Positions 26,920-35,787 of a DNA stretch of 64,000 nt are shown here, piece by piece; the stretch's first letter is position 1; the number at the start of each line of letters is the position of its first letter. The notes under the pieces were generated by a model. It was given only the letters and a program-made list of their open reading frames with translations, searched no databases and was not told the origin of the DNA. The DNA comes from Amycolatopsis vastitatis (GTDB taxonomy: Bacteria; Actinomycetota; Actinomycetes; Mycobacteriales; Pseudonocardiaceae): contig NZ_NMUL01000066.1 of assembly GCF_002234595.1 (NCBI RefSeq), positions 1-64,000 of the forward strand, written 5' to 3'. The position numbers were made by a program, and so were the translations under genes.

Positions 26920-29900
26920 CGCAGGTCAGCGTCGGCACCGCCCAGTCCGCGTGGTCCTGCCCGTTGCCGTCGCCGCCGTCGGTCACCAGCAGGTCCAGGA
27001 CCTGACCCCCGGTGACGTCGACGTCGATCGGGACCGCCGCCTGCCCGCCCCGGACCACGGGCGTCGTGACCTTCGTGGTGCCGTCCACCGAGACGGCGAA
27101 GCCGACGCTGCCGCCGTTGCCCGTTTCGCCGTCGACGCCGACCGAAGCCGTCAGCCGGGTGCACGTCCCGGCCAGGTAGAGCTGGACGTCGCTTTCCGCG
27201 TGGACGCCGAGGCCCTTCGCGTAGGCCACCCCGCCGATGGTCATCGGCTTGCCGTCACCGGCGGCGGCTTCGCCGTTGCTCGTGTCGCGTTCGACCGGGC
27301 CCCAGCCGTTCGTCGCGGTCAGGAACGGCAGCGAGCTGACCGCCACCTGCCCGGCGGGCGGCGCCGCGGGCACCGCGCCGATGATCCGTTCCCCGGTCAC
27401 CGAACCCGGGCGGCCCGGCTGCCGGTACGCCACCGCCACCTTCAGCGCCGCGGTGTCCACTGTGGAGGGAGGCGTGACGGTCCACGAGAAGGTCGCCGAC
27501 CCGCCACCGTCGATCCGCGGGACCGACGCCGGCGACGGCGCGCCGACCGTCCACCCGGCCGGGGCGGTGAGCACGGGCTTGACGTCGAACGCCGGCGGCG
27601 CGCCCGCCGCCACCCGGACCGTCGCCGAGGCGGTGAACTGCTGCCCGCCCGAGGCCGTGTCCGGCGCGGTGAGGGAGACGGCCGCCGCCGGCGCCGGCGG
27701 CATCGCGTACCGCGCCGGGTCGTAACCGGGCGAAGCGTTCTGCCGGACCGTCAGCGGCGAGCGGTAGCTGCCGTAGTTCGTCCACTCGATCTTGCCGAGC
27801 CCGCCCGTGCTGCCGTCGAGGTTCCACACCGCGACGGCGATCGTGTTGCGCCCGTTGGGATTCAGGATGCCGTTCGGGACCGGGAAGCTGTGCTGCGGTC
27901 CCAGGTAGTTGACGTACTGGCCGAGCTGCCAGCCGTTGACGAAGATCAGCGCCCGGTACTGCCGCGCCGGGTCGTCGGTGATCGTCAGGCCGAGCGAGGT
28001 GTCCTGGCCGCGCGGCAAGTCCAGGTCCGCCGTCGTCCGGTACCACGAGACACCGGGGGTGGTGTCCTTCGCCGGCAGTGTCGCCGGCGCCCAGCGGTGG
28101 TCGGGGAACCCGGGCAGGGACCAGCCCGCGCGCTCGCCGTACAGCCCGCCGGTGTTGAGCGGGCCGCGCACCGGGTCGAGCCCGGTCTCGCCGCCGCGGA
28201 CGCCCTGCAGGCGCCAGGTCACCGACGTCAGCGGGGTGCCGGTGAGCCGGGCGGCGGTGAGCCCGCGGGCGGCCTTGTTGCCGTTGGCGGCGCCGTAGTC
28301 CTCCTCGTGGCCCATGTTCACGGTCAGCACGGAGATCTCGTTGTCCCCCTGCTTCAGCGCGCCGGCAGGGAAGCCGAAGGTGTGCTGCGGAGTGGTCGAG
28401 CTGCCGAGGAAGACGCCGTTGAGCCACGCCGAGAACGCGCCCGCCGGGCCGCCGCTCTGGCTGGACAGGGTGATCCCGGTCTGCTTCCCGTCACCGGTGA
28501 AGTGGCCGCGGTACCAGGTGTTGCCGGTGTGGAAGCCGTAGTCGTCGGCGAAGAGCACCGGTTTCGTGCCCAGCGCCGTCGAGCTGTTGGTGGTTTCCTT
28601 GTCCGCCACCGGCCACGCCGAGTCGTCGAAGCCGGGCTGGCTCTCCGGGGACTCCTGCTGGTGCTTCCAGCCGGTCAGCGCGGGCAGCGTGACGGCTTTC
28701 GCGGTGGGGGCCGCGCCGGTGACGCTGCCGCTCGACGTCGGCCTCGTCGGCACCCAGGAACCGTTCCACAGCACCAGCTTCGCGGCGCTGAAGACCTCGA
28801 ACGCGCCGTCGGCGCCGGTGTCGCCGGTCAGGGACAGGATGCCGTACTGGTCGGCCGCGGTGCGCACGAGGTGGGTGCCGCGGACCAGGACCGGCCCGGC
28901 CGCGGTGTCCTGGCGCCAGAACGTCGCCGCCGTGACCTTGTCCGCGAGCAGCAGGAGCAGCGGCCGCGCGCCGGGGGCGGTGACGAGCACGCGGGTCAGG
29001 CCGTCGTGGGTGTAGTTCAGCCGCAGGTCCCCGCGGGCGGCGTCCCACGTGCTCGTCGCGGCGCCGTCGAGGACCTGCACCGACGGCTGCTTCGCGAACC
29101 GCAGGACGGTTTCGCCGGGGCCGCCCTTGTCGCCGTAGAGGACGGCGACGTCGCGGTCGCCGATGGCCGCGGTCGTCATGATCTCCGAGGTCGAGTACTG
29201 CATCCGCGTCCGGCCGAGGTCGTAGCCGGCGACGAGGATCTTCGACTGGCGCCCGTTGAGCGTGACGCCGGTGCCGGGCTGCTGCGGCACGACCGGGTAG
29301 TAGTCGGAGCTGCCGGTGAGCAGGTCGACGGCGTCCACGACGACGTACGGGCCGGACGCCTTCGCGTTCTTCTGCCCGGTGACGACGATCTTCAGCGTGT
29401 GCGCCCCGGCGGGCAGGTCGCGCACCTCGTAGCCGGTGGCCTGGTTCTGCTTGCTCCCCGCGTAGAGGTCGACCGTGCTGACCTTCGCGTCGTCGAGGTA
29501 GACGTCGGCGATGCCGTGGCTCGGGTCCTTCGAGGTCACCCACCGGATGCCGGTGCCGGTGAACGGGATGCTCACGCTGTCGCCGGTGACGTTCGAGAAC
29601 GACTCGGTGTGCTGGTAGTCGCCACCGGTGTAGTTGACCTCGGGCCCGACGTGGCTCCAGGTGCCGGTGTAGGCCACCTCGCCGGCGCGGTCGTCGTAGG
29701 TGTAGCCGGCGTGCGCGGCCAGGTCGAGCGCGAGGCTGGTGGTGTTCGTGGCCGTCGACGTCGAGTCGCTGTGCCGCAGGGTGTGGAACTGCGTGCGGGT
29801 GTCGGGGTTGATCCGCGCGGTGTCGGTGAGGGCGGGGTCGGTCAGCGGCGCGGAGCCGAGCCCGTCGGTCTTGGTCAGCGGGGCGACGGACTGGGTGAAG

Positions 29901-31009
29901 TAGCCGATCAGCTTGTCTTCGGCGTACTTCGGGTCGAACTGCCGGGCCTCGGTGATCGCCGCGCCGTAGTCGTAGGAGGTGTAGTTCTGCGGGATCGCGC
30001 TCCAGCCCCACGAGGTGCCGCCGTGCAGCATGTAGAAGCTCTGGCCGGTGGCGCCGACCGCGATGTTCTGCTTGTAGAACACGTTCGCGAACTGGTCGTT
30101 GATCAGCTGCGCGCACTTTTCGTAGCCCGGGCCGCCCCACGGGTCGAAGGCGCCGCCCTGGAACTCGGCGGTGATCAGCGGCTTGCCGGGGACGTGGTCG
30201 TAGCTGATGTCCGGCACGCCGTTCCACTTCGCCGGGTTCGAGCAGTCGAAGCCCTGCGGGTAGGAGTCGGCGGCGTCGACGTCGAGCGCGGCGTCCCCGG
30301 CGTTGAAGGTGCCGTTGTTGTTGCCGACCAGCGGGACGGTGATGCCGTCGGCGCGGGCCTTGTCCTCCAGGTGCTTCATGTAGGCACGGCCGTCGGCGTT
30401 GCCGTTGTAGTACTCGTTTTCGACCTGGTAGGCGAGCACGCTGCCGGTGCCGTTGGTCAACTGGTGACGCGCGATGATCCGGTCGATCTGCGTCTGCCAC
30501 TCGTCGGAGTACTTCAGGTAGACCGGGTCGGCGCTGCGGGTGTGGCCGGGGGTGGTGGACAGCCAGGTCGGGAACCCGCCGCCGTCGACCTCGGCGTTGA
30601 TGTACGGACCGGGCCGCGCGATGACGTAGAGCCCGGCCTGCTGCGCCATGTCGAGGAGCTTGTCGAGATCCCGGATGCCGGTGAAGTCGTAGACGCCCTG
30701 CCGCGGCGAGTGGTAGCCCCAGTCGAAGTACAGCGACGTCGCGTTGAAACCGGCCGCCTTCATCTTCTGGAAGATGTCGAGCCACAGGTCGGGGCTGGGC
30801 AGCCGGTAGGAGTGGAACTCGCCCGACCAAAGGTAGGTGCGGTTCCCGTCGACCAGGAACGAATAGCCGTCGTAGGTGACGGTGTGCGCGGGCTTCGGGG
30901 CCGGCGCCGCGGCCGCGGCCTGCGGGACGACCACGCCGGCCAGGCCGAAGAGCACGGCGAACAGGGCGGCGAACAGCGCCCGGGGACGAGCACGGCGGGC
31001 GGAGCGCAT
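26900..31009 (-). CDS. Secreted beta-galactosidase, GH35, with C-terminal NPCBM module
   Basis: 1369 aa. Signal peptide (RALFAALFAVLFGLAGVVV...), then a GH35 barrel (about 45-360) with acid/base Glu in QVENEYY (about 199) and nucleophile in LITAEFQGG (about 282). Beta-sandwich domains follow, including jelly-roll insertions with W-R-G type residues. NEW3-like repeats (about 1110-1210) and an NPCBM carbohydrate-binding module (about 1225-1365) close the protein. It starts at ATG 31009 after CCAGGAGG. It removes terminal galactose from polysaccharides such as arabinogalactan. The same LacI operator as in front of ytfQ lies upstream, and a paralogous LacI gene is adjacent. Confidence 0.9.
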   Translation of the reverse strand: MRSARRARPRALFAALFAVLFGLAGVVVPQAAAAAPAPKPAHTVTYDGYSFLVDGNRTYLWSGEFHSYRLPSPDLWLDIFQKMKAAGFNATSLYFDWGYHSPRQGVYDFTGIRDLDKLLDMAQQAGLYVIARPGPYINAEVDGGGFPTWLSTTPGHTRSADPVYLKYSDEWQTQIDRIIARHQLTNGTGSVLAYQVENEYYNGNADGRAYMKHLEDKARADGITVPLVGNNNGTFNAGDAALDVDAADSYPQGFDCSNPAKWNGVPDISYDHVPGKPLITAEFQGGAFDPWGGPGYEKCAQLINDQFANVFYKQNIAVGATGQSFYMLHGGTSWGWSAIPQNYTSYDYGAAITEARQFDPKYAEDKLIGYFTQSVAPLTKTDGLGSAPLTDPALTDTARINPDTRTQFHTLRHSDSTSTATNTTSLALDLAAHAGYTYDDRAGEVAYTGTWSHVGPEVNYTGGDYQHTESFSNVTGDSVSIPFTGTGIRWVTSKDPSHGIADVYLDDAKVSTVDLYAGSKQNQATGYEVRDLPAGAHTLKIVVTGQKNAKASGPYVVVDAVDLLTGSSDYYPVVPQQPGTGVTLNGRQSKILVAGYDLGRTRMQYSTSEIMTTAAIGDRDVAVLYGDKGGPGETVLRFAKQPSVQVLDGAATSTWDAARGDLRLNYTHDGLTRVLVTAPGARPLLLLLADKVTAATFWRQDTAAGPVLVRGTHLVRTAADQYGILSLTGDTGADGAFEVFSAAKLVLWNGSWVPTRPTSSGSVTGAAPTAKAVTLPALTGWKHQQESPESQPGFDDSAWPVADKETTNSSTALGTKPVLFADDYGFHTGNTWYRGHFTGDGKQTGITLSSQSGGPAGAFSAWLNGVFLGSSTTPQHTFGFPAGALKQGDNEISVLTVNMGHEEDYGAANGNKAARGLTAARLTGTPLTSVTWRLQGVRGGETGLDPVRGPLNTGGLYGERAGWSLPGFPDHRWAPATLPAKDTTPGVSWYRTTADLDLPRGQDTSLGLTITDDPARQYRALIFVNGWQLGQYVNYLGPQHSFPVPNGILNPNGRNTIAVAVWNLDGSTGGLGKIEWTNYGSYRSPLTVRQNASPGYDPARYAMPPAPAAAVSLTAPDTASGGQQFTASATVRVAAGAPPAFDVKPVLTAPAGWTVGAPSPASVPRIDGGGSATFSWTVTPPSTVDTAALKVAVAYRQPGRPGSVTGERIIGAVPAAPPAGQVAVSSLPFLTATNGWGPVERDTSNGEAAAGDGKPMTIGGVAYAKGLGVHAESDVQLYLAGTCTRLTASVGVDGETGNGGSVGFAVSVDGTTKVTTPVVRGGQAAVPIDVDVTGGQVLDLLVTDGGDGNGQDHADWAVPTLTCVTPPAR

Positions 31010-31115
31010 GCGGGGACCTCCTGGAGCAGCGCCGGACCAGAATCGAACAGGATCCTTTGCCGACTACACAGGAGTGGTCAAGAAACAACACCGGGATGGA
31101 TCAGTGCCGACGTCG

Positions 31116-31129
31116 TGTTAGCGCTAACA
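31116..31129. promoter_or_regulatory. LacI-family operator upstream of the GH35 gene
   Basis: Perfect palindrome TGTTAGCGCTAACA, identical to the site before ytfQ. It lies 107 nt upstream of the GH35 start and 48 nt beyond the stop of the second lacI gene, so it most likely serves GH35. A minus-strand TTGACC (31081-31076) is a candidate -35 element between the operator and the gene. Confidence 0.8.
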
Positions 31130-31176
31130 TTGTCCGGAACCAGACAGCTCGACGGGCCGCCGCGGACCGGCCGCGC

Positions 31177-32220
31177 TCAGCGCGGGGTGGTGCTCTCGCG
31201 GACGACGAGCTCGGCCGGAACGAGGTGGCGGGCGTGGGCGTCCCCGCCGGCCATCCGCTCTTCGAGGAGCCCGAAGGTGCGGCGGCCGACCTCGATGAAG
31301 TCCTGGCGCACGGTCGTCAGCGGCGGGGTGAAGTACTCGGCCTCCGGCACGTCGTCGAAGCCGGCGACGTGGACGTCCTCCGGCACCCGGATCCCGGCCT
31401 CGGTGAACGCCCGCAGCAGGCCCAGCGCCATCTGGTCGTTGGCCGAGAAGACCGCTTTCAGCCCGCGCTTGCCGACGAGCGCACGGCCCGCCTCGTAGCC
31501 CGAACGCGGGCTCCAGTCGCCGCGCACGACCGCGGGGACGCGCAGGCCGCGCCGTTCCAGGGTCTCCCGCCAGCCGCGTTCCCGGTCCCGCGCCTCCAGC
31601 CAGTCCTCCGGCCCGGCGAGGTGCCAGACCGTCCGGTGGCCGAGTCCCAGCAGGTGCTCGGTGGCGCGGCGGGCACCGTCGTACTGGTCGACCGAGATGA
31701 CCGGCACCGGCGCCGCCTCCCCGCCGCCGACCGCCACCAGCGGGATGTCCGAGGGAGCCGCGGCGAGGGCCCGCCCGGCCGTGACGTGCGGGGCGATCAC
31801 GACGATGCCCTCGACCGCCTGGCGCCGCAGGCTTTCCACCGCGTCGCCGATCGACGTCCGCCCCGGCCGCGTCACGCTGCAGATCGCCACGCCGTAGCCG
31901 GCTTCCCGCGCCGCGTTCTCGATGCCGTACAGAGTGCTCGCCGGACCGTACAGATTGGACTCCAGCGCGACCACGCCGAGGGTGCCGGACCGGCCGGTGA
32001 CCAGCGCCCGCGCGGCGGTGTTGGGCCGGTACCCCAGCTCCTGCACGGCGGCGAGGACCCGCTCGCGGGTTTCCGGGCGCACCGGGCCGCTTTCGTTGAC
32101 CACGCGCGAGACGGTCATGTGCGAAACGCCGGCCAGGCCGGCGACGTCGGCCAGGCTCGGCTGCCGTGGCCCCGGTAGAGCCGTCCTCGTCTGCTCCCCC
32201 GGCTTCGCCCGGTCCACCAC
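31177..32220 (-). CDS. LacI-family transcriptional regulator, paralogue of the 19403-20446 regulator
   Basis: 347 aa from GTG 32220, which follows GGAGGGGG and gives exactly the length of its paralogue; the longer frame upstream was rejected. HTH: SLADVAGLAGVSHMTVSRVVNESGPV. The effector domain shares long identical blocks with the first regulator (for example ALESNLYGPASTLYGIENAA and PPLTTVRQDFIEVGRRTFG). Their recognition segments are the same, so cross-binding is expected. It lies directly upstream of the GH35 operator and gene and is read in the same direction. Confidence 0.9.
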   Translation of the reverse strand: MVDRAKPGEQTRTALPGPRQPSLADVAGLAGVSHMTVSRVVNESGPVRPETRERVLAAVQELGYRPNTAARALVTGRSGTLGVVALESNLYGPASTLYGIENAAREAGYGVAICSVTRPGRTSIGDAVESLRRQAVEGIVVIAPHVTAGRALAAAPSDIPLVAVGGGEAAPVPVISVDQYDGARRATEHLLGLGHRTVWHLAGPEDWLEARDRERGWRETLERRGLRVPAVVRGDWSPRSGYEAGRALVGKRGLKAVFSANDQMALGLLRAFTEAGIRVPEDVHVAGFDDVPEAEYFTPPLTTVRQDFIEVGRRTFGLLEERMAGGDAHARHLVPAELVVRESTTPR

Positions 32221-32303
32221 CCTGGCCCCCTCCACGTCGTGCCGTCTCACCACGCCCGTGACCGTACCGCCGAATCGCCGCGTACCGGGCGTACCGCGCC
32301 GCG

Positions 32304-32549
32304 TCACCCCCGGCCAGTGGTGTAGACCGCCCGCGGAACGCCGGACGCCTTCACCCCCGGCTTGCGCTCCACTGTGGTCTCGGGCGGAGCCGACGTCGCC
32401 GTCGTGGCCACGCTCGTCCACACCGAAGGCACGGTCACGGGCGGTGTCCCGGCCGGTTCCGGCGGCCGCACCGCCGCGGCCACGAGCAGGATCGCCACCA
32501 CGAGACCGGCGCTCGTCCCAGCCAGCAGCATCGCGTTTCGCCTGTGCAT
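32304..32549 (-). CDS. Small membrane-anchored protein, unknown
   Basis: 81 aa with one N-terminal membrane helix (AMLLAGTSAGLVVAILLVAAAV) and a Pro/Thr-rich tail. ATG 32549. No recognised domain. It sits between the second LacI gene and the Cys-containing regulator in the same orientation. Confidence 0.45.
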   Translation of the reverse strand: MHRRNAMLLAGTSAGLVVAILLVAAAVRPPEPAGTPPVTVPSVWTSVATTATSAPPETTVERKPGVKASGVPRAVYTTGRG

Positions 32550-32585
32550 ACCGGGTATTGCCCGAAGGCCCCGGTGGTGTTCGGC

Positions 32586-33242
32586 TCAGCCCGGGGCGAG
32601 GCGGACGCAGCAGAAACCCGGGTGCGGGTCCAGCCGGGCCCGCAGGCCGCGCTCGCCCGTGCCGGCGAGCATGCCTTCGACCAGGCCGAGGTTCATCTCG
32701 CACACCAGCCGCGTGTGCGTACGGGCGAGCTGGTGGAACGGGCAGTTGCCGAGCAGGACCGCACCGCCCTCGGCGCGCGGCTCGAAGCCGTGTTCTTCGA
32801 GTGTGCCGACGATGTCCGGTGCGCCGGCGGCGAGTTCCGCTCCCCGTTCGCGGGCCCGCCTGCCCAGGATCTCCCGGGGCGAGCCGCCGGTTTCGTCGGC
32901 CTCTTCCACAGCGGATGCCAGGAGCTGACCGGCCAGTTCGTACTGGCGCTCGGGCAGGGAAACGCTCACCTGCCGGTCGGACCGGCGGTACAGCTTCGCC
33001 GGGCGGCCCGCGCCCGGCCCGCTGCGGCCGGTGCGGCGTTCGTGGCCGACCGCCAGCAGCCGTTCGTCCACCAGGCGGTCGAGGTGGAACGCGACGGTCG
33101 CGCGGGGCACGCCGAGGGCGGCCGCCACGTCGTCGCGGCTCACCGGCTCGGGCCGGCGGACGACGTACTCGTACAGCCGGCGCCGGGTCGGCTCGTCGAG
33201 GGCCGCGACCGCGGCGAGCGCGCCCGCCTGGGGTTCGTGCAT
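32586..33242 (-). CDS. Winged-helix regulator with C-terminal Cys/His motif (SufR-like)
   Basis: 218 aa. The N-terminal winged HTH (about 15-75, SRDDVAAALGVPRATVAFHLDRLVDERLL) is of ArsR/SufR type. The C-terminal domain has GNCPFHQLARTHTRLVCEMN and HPGFCCVRL; this Cys spacing resembles SufR-family regulators, which hold a 2Fe-2S cluster. GTG 33245 and ATG 33242 are both possible. It is divergent from folE, with mirrored TTCTAAAA boxes between them. It probably controls folE and the flavoenzyme, perhaps in response to redox or iron. Cluster binding is inferred from the Cys pattern only. Confidence 0.72.
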   Translation of the reverse strand: MHEPQAGALAAVAALDEPTRRRLYEYVVRRPEPVSRDDVAAALGVPRATVAFHLDRLVDERLLAVGHERRTGRSGPGAGRPAKLYRRSDRQVSVSLPERQYELAGQLLASAVEEADETGGSPREILGRRARERGAELAAGAPDIVGTLEEHGFEPRAEGGAVLLGNCPFHQLARTHTRLVCEMNLGLVEGMLAGTGERGLRARLDPHPGFCCVRLAPG

Positions 33243-33249
33243 CACAGCA

Positions 33250-33318
33250 TTCTAAAACACATCCCTGTTGACGAAAACCCCCGCGGGCTTCTAACGTCGA
33301 CTTGACTTGATTTTAGAA
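33250..33318. promoter_or_regulatory. Divergent control region between the SufR-like gene and folE
   Basis: TTCTAAAA (33250-33257) and its reverse complement TTTTAGAA (33311-33318) sit about 7-11 nt from the start codons of the two divergent genes. A third half-site TTCTAA (33289-33294) forms a shorter dyad with the right box. A folE promoter candidate is TTGACG (33268-33273) with TAACGT (33292-33297), 18 bp apart. The boxes fit an operator for the adjacent regulator. Confidence 0.5.
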
Positions 33319-33329
33319 GGAGGAACCCC

Positions 33330-33950
33330 GTGACCGTCGATCCCGTCAGCGCACCGGTACCGCTGCGGCACCTCGGTGTCGTCCACGACCGCGACGCCGT
33401 CGACCTGCACGCCGCCGAGCGCGCGGTCGCCGACCTGCTGCGGGCGCTCGGCAAGGACCCGGCGTCGGAGCACCTGGGCGACACGCCGCGGCGGGTGGCC
33501 CAGGCGTACGCGGAGATGCTGCGGCCGCGCGACTTCCAGCTGACGACGTTCCCGAACGACGAGGGCTACGACGAGCTCGTGCTGGCGAAGAGCATCCCGG
33601 TGCAGTCGCTGTGCGAGCACCACCTGCTCCCCTTCCGCGGCGTCGCGCACGTGGGCTACCTGCCCGGCGAGCGGATCCTCGGGCTGTCGAAGCTCGCCCG
33701 CGTCGTCGAGCTGTTCGCGCGCGACCTGCAGGTGCAGGAACGGCTGACCAAGCAGGTCGCGGACTGGCTCCAGGAGCACCTCGAGCCCAAGGGCGTCGGC
33801 GTGGTGATCGAAGCCGAGCACCTGTGCATGTCGCTGCGCGGGGTGCGGGCGACCGGCGCGCTCACCGTCACGTCGTCGCTGCACGGCCTGCTCCGCGAAG
33901 AACCCAAGACGCGGCAGGAGTTCTTCGCGCTGACCGGGGTGAGCGCGTGA
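33330..33950 (+). CDS. folE: GTP cyclohydrolase I
   Basis: 206 aa, full length. The zinc motif CEHHLLPFRGVAHVGY (Cys and His ligands) and the third ligand in EAEHLCMSLRGV are intact, as is VQERLTKQVADWL. It converts GTP to dihydroneopterin triphosphate, the first step of folate and pterin synthesis. GTG 33330 is preceded by AGGAGG. It is unusual in context: no other folate gene is near, and it is coupled by a 1-nt overlap (TGATG) to a ferredoxin-reductase-like gene under a Cys-containing regulator. It may be a second, conditionally expressed copy. Confidence 0.93.
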   Translation: MTVDPVSAPVPLRHLGVVHDRDAVDLHAAERAVADLLRALGKDPASEHLGDTPRRVAQAYAEMLRPRDFQLTTFPNDEGYDELVLAKSIPVQSLCEHHLLPFRGVAHVGYLPGERILGLSKLARVVELFARDLQVQERLTKQVADWLQEHLEPKGVGVVIEAEHLCMSLRGVRATGALTVTSSLHGLLREEPKTRQEFFALTGVSA

Positions 33951-35155
33951 TGGACTCCTTCGTCATCGTCGGCGCCGGCCTGACCGGCGCGAAGGCCGCC
34001 GAAACCCTGCGAGCCGAAGGGTTCACCGGGCGCGTGATCCTCGTCGGCGCCGAACCGGACCTGCCGTACGAGCGGCCGCCGCTGTCGAAGGGCTACCTGC
34101 TCGGCCAGGACGACCGGGCGTCGGTCTTCGTCCACGACGAGAAGTGGTACGCCGAGCAGGAGATCGAGGTGCTGACCGGACGGCGCGTCACCGCGCTGGA
34201 CCGCACCGCCCACGAGATCGAGCTGGCCGGCGGGGAACGCCTCGGCTACACGAAGCTGCTGCTGGCCACGGGCGCCTCGCCACGGCGGCTGCGGGTGCCC
34301 GGGAACGACCTGAAGGGCGTCCACTACCTCCGCCGGCTCGCCCACGCCGACCGTCTGCGCGAGGCGCTGGCCTCGGGTGGCCGGGTCGTCGTCACGGGTG
34401 CCGGCTGGATCGGCCTGGAGACCGCCGCGGCCGCCCGGCACTACGGCTGCGAGGTGACGGTGGTCGAGCCGGGCCCGGCGCCGCTGCACGCCGCGCTGGG
34501 GCCGGAAGTGGGCGGGCTCTTCGCGGACCTGCACCGCCGCCACGGCGTGAAGCTGCGGCTGGGCACCGGGGTGACGGGCTTCGCCGGGGACACCACGGTC
34601 TCGGCGGTGCTGACCGACGACGGCGAAATCCCGGCCGACGTGGTCGTGGTCGGCATCGGCGCCCGGCCCGAAACCCAGCTGGCTTCCGACGCCGGACTGG
34701 CCGTCGACGACGGCGTCCGCGTGGACGCGGCCCTGCGCACCGAAGACCCGGACGTGTTCGCGGCGGGCGACGTCGCGAGCGTGTGGCAGGAACGCTACGG
34801 ACGGCGGATCCGCGTCGAGCACTGGGCGGCGGCCACCAACGGCGGCCCGGCGGCGGCGATGTCGATGCTCGGCCGCGGCGCCGGTTACGACGACCTGCCG
34901 TACTTCTTCTCCGACCAGTACGACGCGGGCATGGAGTTCACGGGCTGGTTCCCGCCCGGCGGCTACGACCGCGTCGTCACCCGAGGCGACGGCGAGGCGT
35001 TCCACGCGTTCTGGCTGGCCGGCGACCGCGTGGTGGCGGGAATGCACGTCAACCAGTGGGACGAGGGTCTCGACGCGGTGCGCGACCTGATCCTCAGTGG
35101 CCGGACCGTGGACCCGGACCGGCTCGCCGACCCCGCGCAGCCCCTCAAGAGCTGA
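33950..35155 (+). CDS. NAD(P)H/FAD-dependent ferredoxin-reductase-like oxidoreductase
   Basis: 401 aa. FAD-binding motif FVIVGAGLTGAKAAE at the N-terminus, PYERPPLSKGYL, the NAD-binding motif VVTGAGWIGLETAAAAR (about 145-161), the second FAD motif VFAAGDVA and a C-terminal reductase domain (DQYDAGMEFTGW). This matches reductases that feed electrons from NADH to ferredoxins of Rieske oxygenases and P450s (BphA4/ThcD class). No ferredoxin or oxygenase gene is adjacent. Its translational coupling to folE suggests a joint role, not yet identifiable. Confidence 0.87.
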   Translation: MDSFVIVGAGLTGAKAAETLRAEGFTGRVILVGAEPDLPYERPPLSKGYLLGQDDRASVFVHDEKWYAEQEIEVLTGRRVTALDRTAHEIELAGGERLGYTKLLLATGASPRRLRVPGNDLKGVHYLRRLAHADRLREALASGGRVVVTGAGWIGLETAAAARHYGCEVTVVEPGPAPLHAALGPEVGGLFADLHRRHGVKLRLGTGVTGFAGDTTVSAVLTDDGEIPADVVVVGIGARPETQLASDAGLAVDDGVRVDAALRTEDPDVFAAGDVASVWQERYGRRIRVEHWAAATNGGPAAAMSMLGRGAGYDDLPYFFSDQYDAGMEFTGWFPPGGYDRVVTRGDGEAFHAFWLAGDRVVAGMHVNQWDEGLDAVRDLILSGRTVDPDRLADPAQPLKS

Positions 35156-35167
35156 CCCTGATCGCGG

Positions 35168-35226
35168 CAGGTCGTGAACGACTCGTTCATCCCGTCCGAT
35201 GACAGGAACGAGTCGTTCACGACCTG
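35168..35226. repeat. IR-B intergenic palindrome (21-bp perfect arms)
   Basis: Arms 35168-35188 and 35206-35226 pair perfectly around a 17-nt loop. It starts 12 nt behind the flavoenzyme stop and lies between convergent genes, so it could stop transcription from both sides. The core is GAACGACTCGTTC where the other two copies have GAATGACTCATTC; the two changes keep the inner symmetry. Confidence 0.85.
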
Positions 35227-35243
35227 CTCGCGCTCGCGACCGG

Positions 35244-35678
35244 TCAGTCCTCGCGCCGGTGACGGCCACGCCGCACGCCGGCGAGCGCGCGCACCCGGGT
35301 CGCCAGGTCGCCGCGGCGCTCCCGGCGTGCGTATTCCAGCAACGCTTCGGCCTGGTCCTGCGGCAGCCAGCCGCGGTCGGCTCCGGACTCCAGCCGGAGC
35401 AGGTGCGTCACCAGCTCGCGGGACTCCTCGTCGTGCTCGCCCGCGCGCTCCGCGAACCGGCTGGCCGCTTCCGCTTCGCCGTCGCACCACGCCGTCATCG
35501 CCAGGAGCGTCGCCGTGGCCGTCAGGATGTCGCCGCGGTGGACGCCTCCCTCCGCCGCCAGGTGCTCCGCCAGCTGGAAGCTGCGCGTCCCGACCCCACC
35601 CGCCCCTTCCCGGCGCACCGCTTCCGCGAGTGCCCGGATCTGCTGCGTGACATAGTCCCCGCCCGACAACCCCGCCAT
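35244..35678 (-). CDS. Conserved-looking hypothetical protein, mostly helical
   Basis: About 144 aa from ATG 35678, set by GGAGGGG upstream. The sequence is rich in Ala, Glu and Arg with heptad-like stretches (ALAEAVRREG, HDEESRELVTHLLRLE) and no signal or membrane segment. I do not recognise a family. Its promoter should lie within 35679-35787, behind the convergent-free end of the response-regulator gene, which reads in the same direction. Confidence 0.55.
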   Translation of the reverse strand: MAGLSGGDYVTQQIRALAEAVRREGAGGVGTRSFQLAEHLAAEGGVHRGDILTATATLLAMTAWCDGEAEAASRFAERAGEHDEESRELVTHLLRLESGADRGWLPQDQAEALLEYARRERRGDLATRVRALAGVRRGRHRRED

Positions 35679-35787
35679 GCCGTCCCCTCCACCGCGCACG
35701 CCAATCCGTGCGTCACCCGATAGGTGTACTCCACCGGCACCCAGATACGTCGAACGCCCCACCCGTTTCGCCCGAACAGTCGGAAAG

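Noticed and set aside
26951..31498. A 1515-codon plus-strand open frame opposite the GH35 gene
   Set aside because: It is an antisense shadow caused by high GC at third positions of GH35; the composition is Arg/Val/Asp biased with no domain, and GH35 has full catalytic motifs and a ribosome-binding site.
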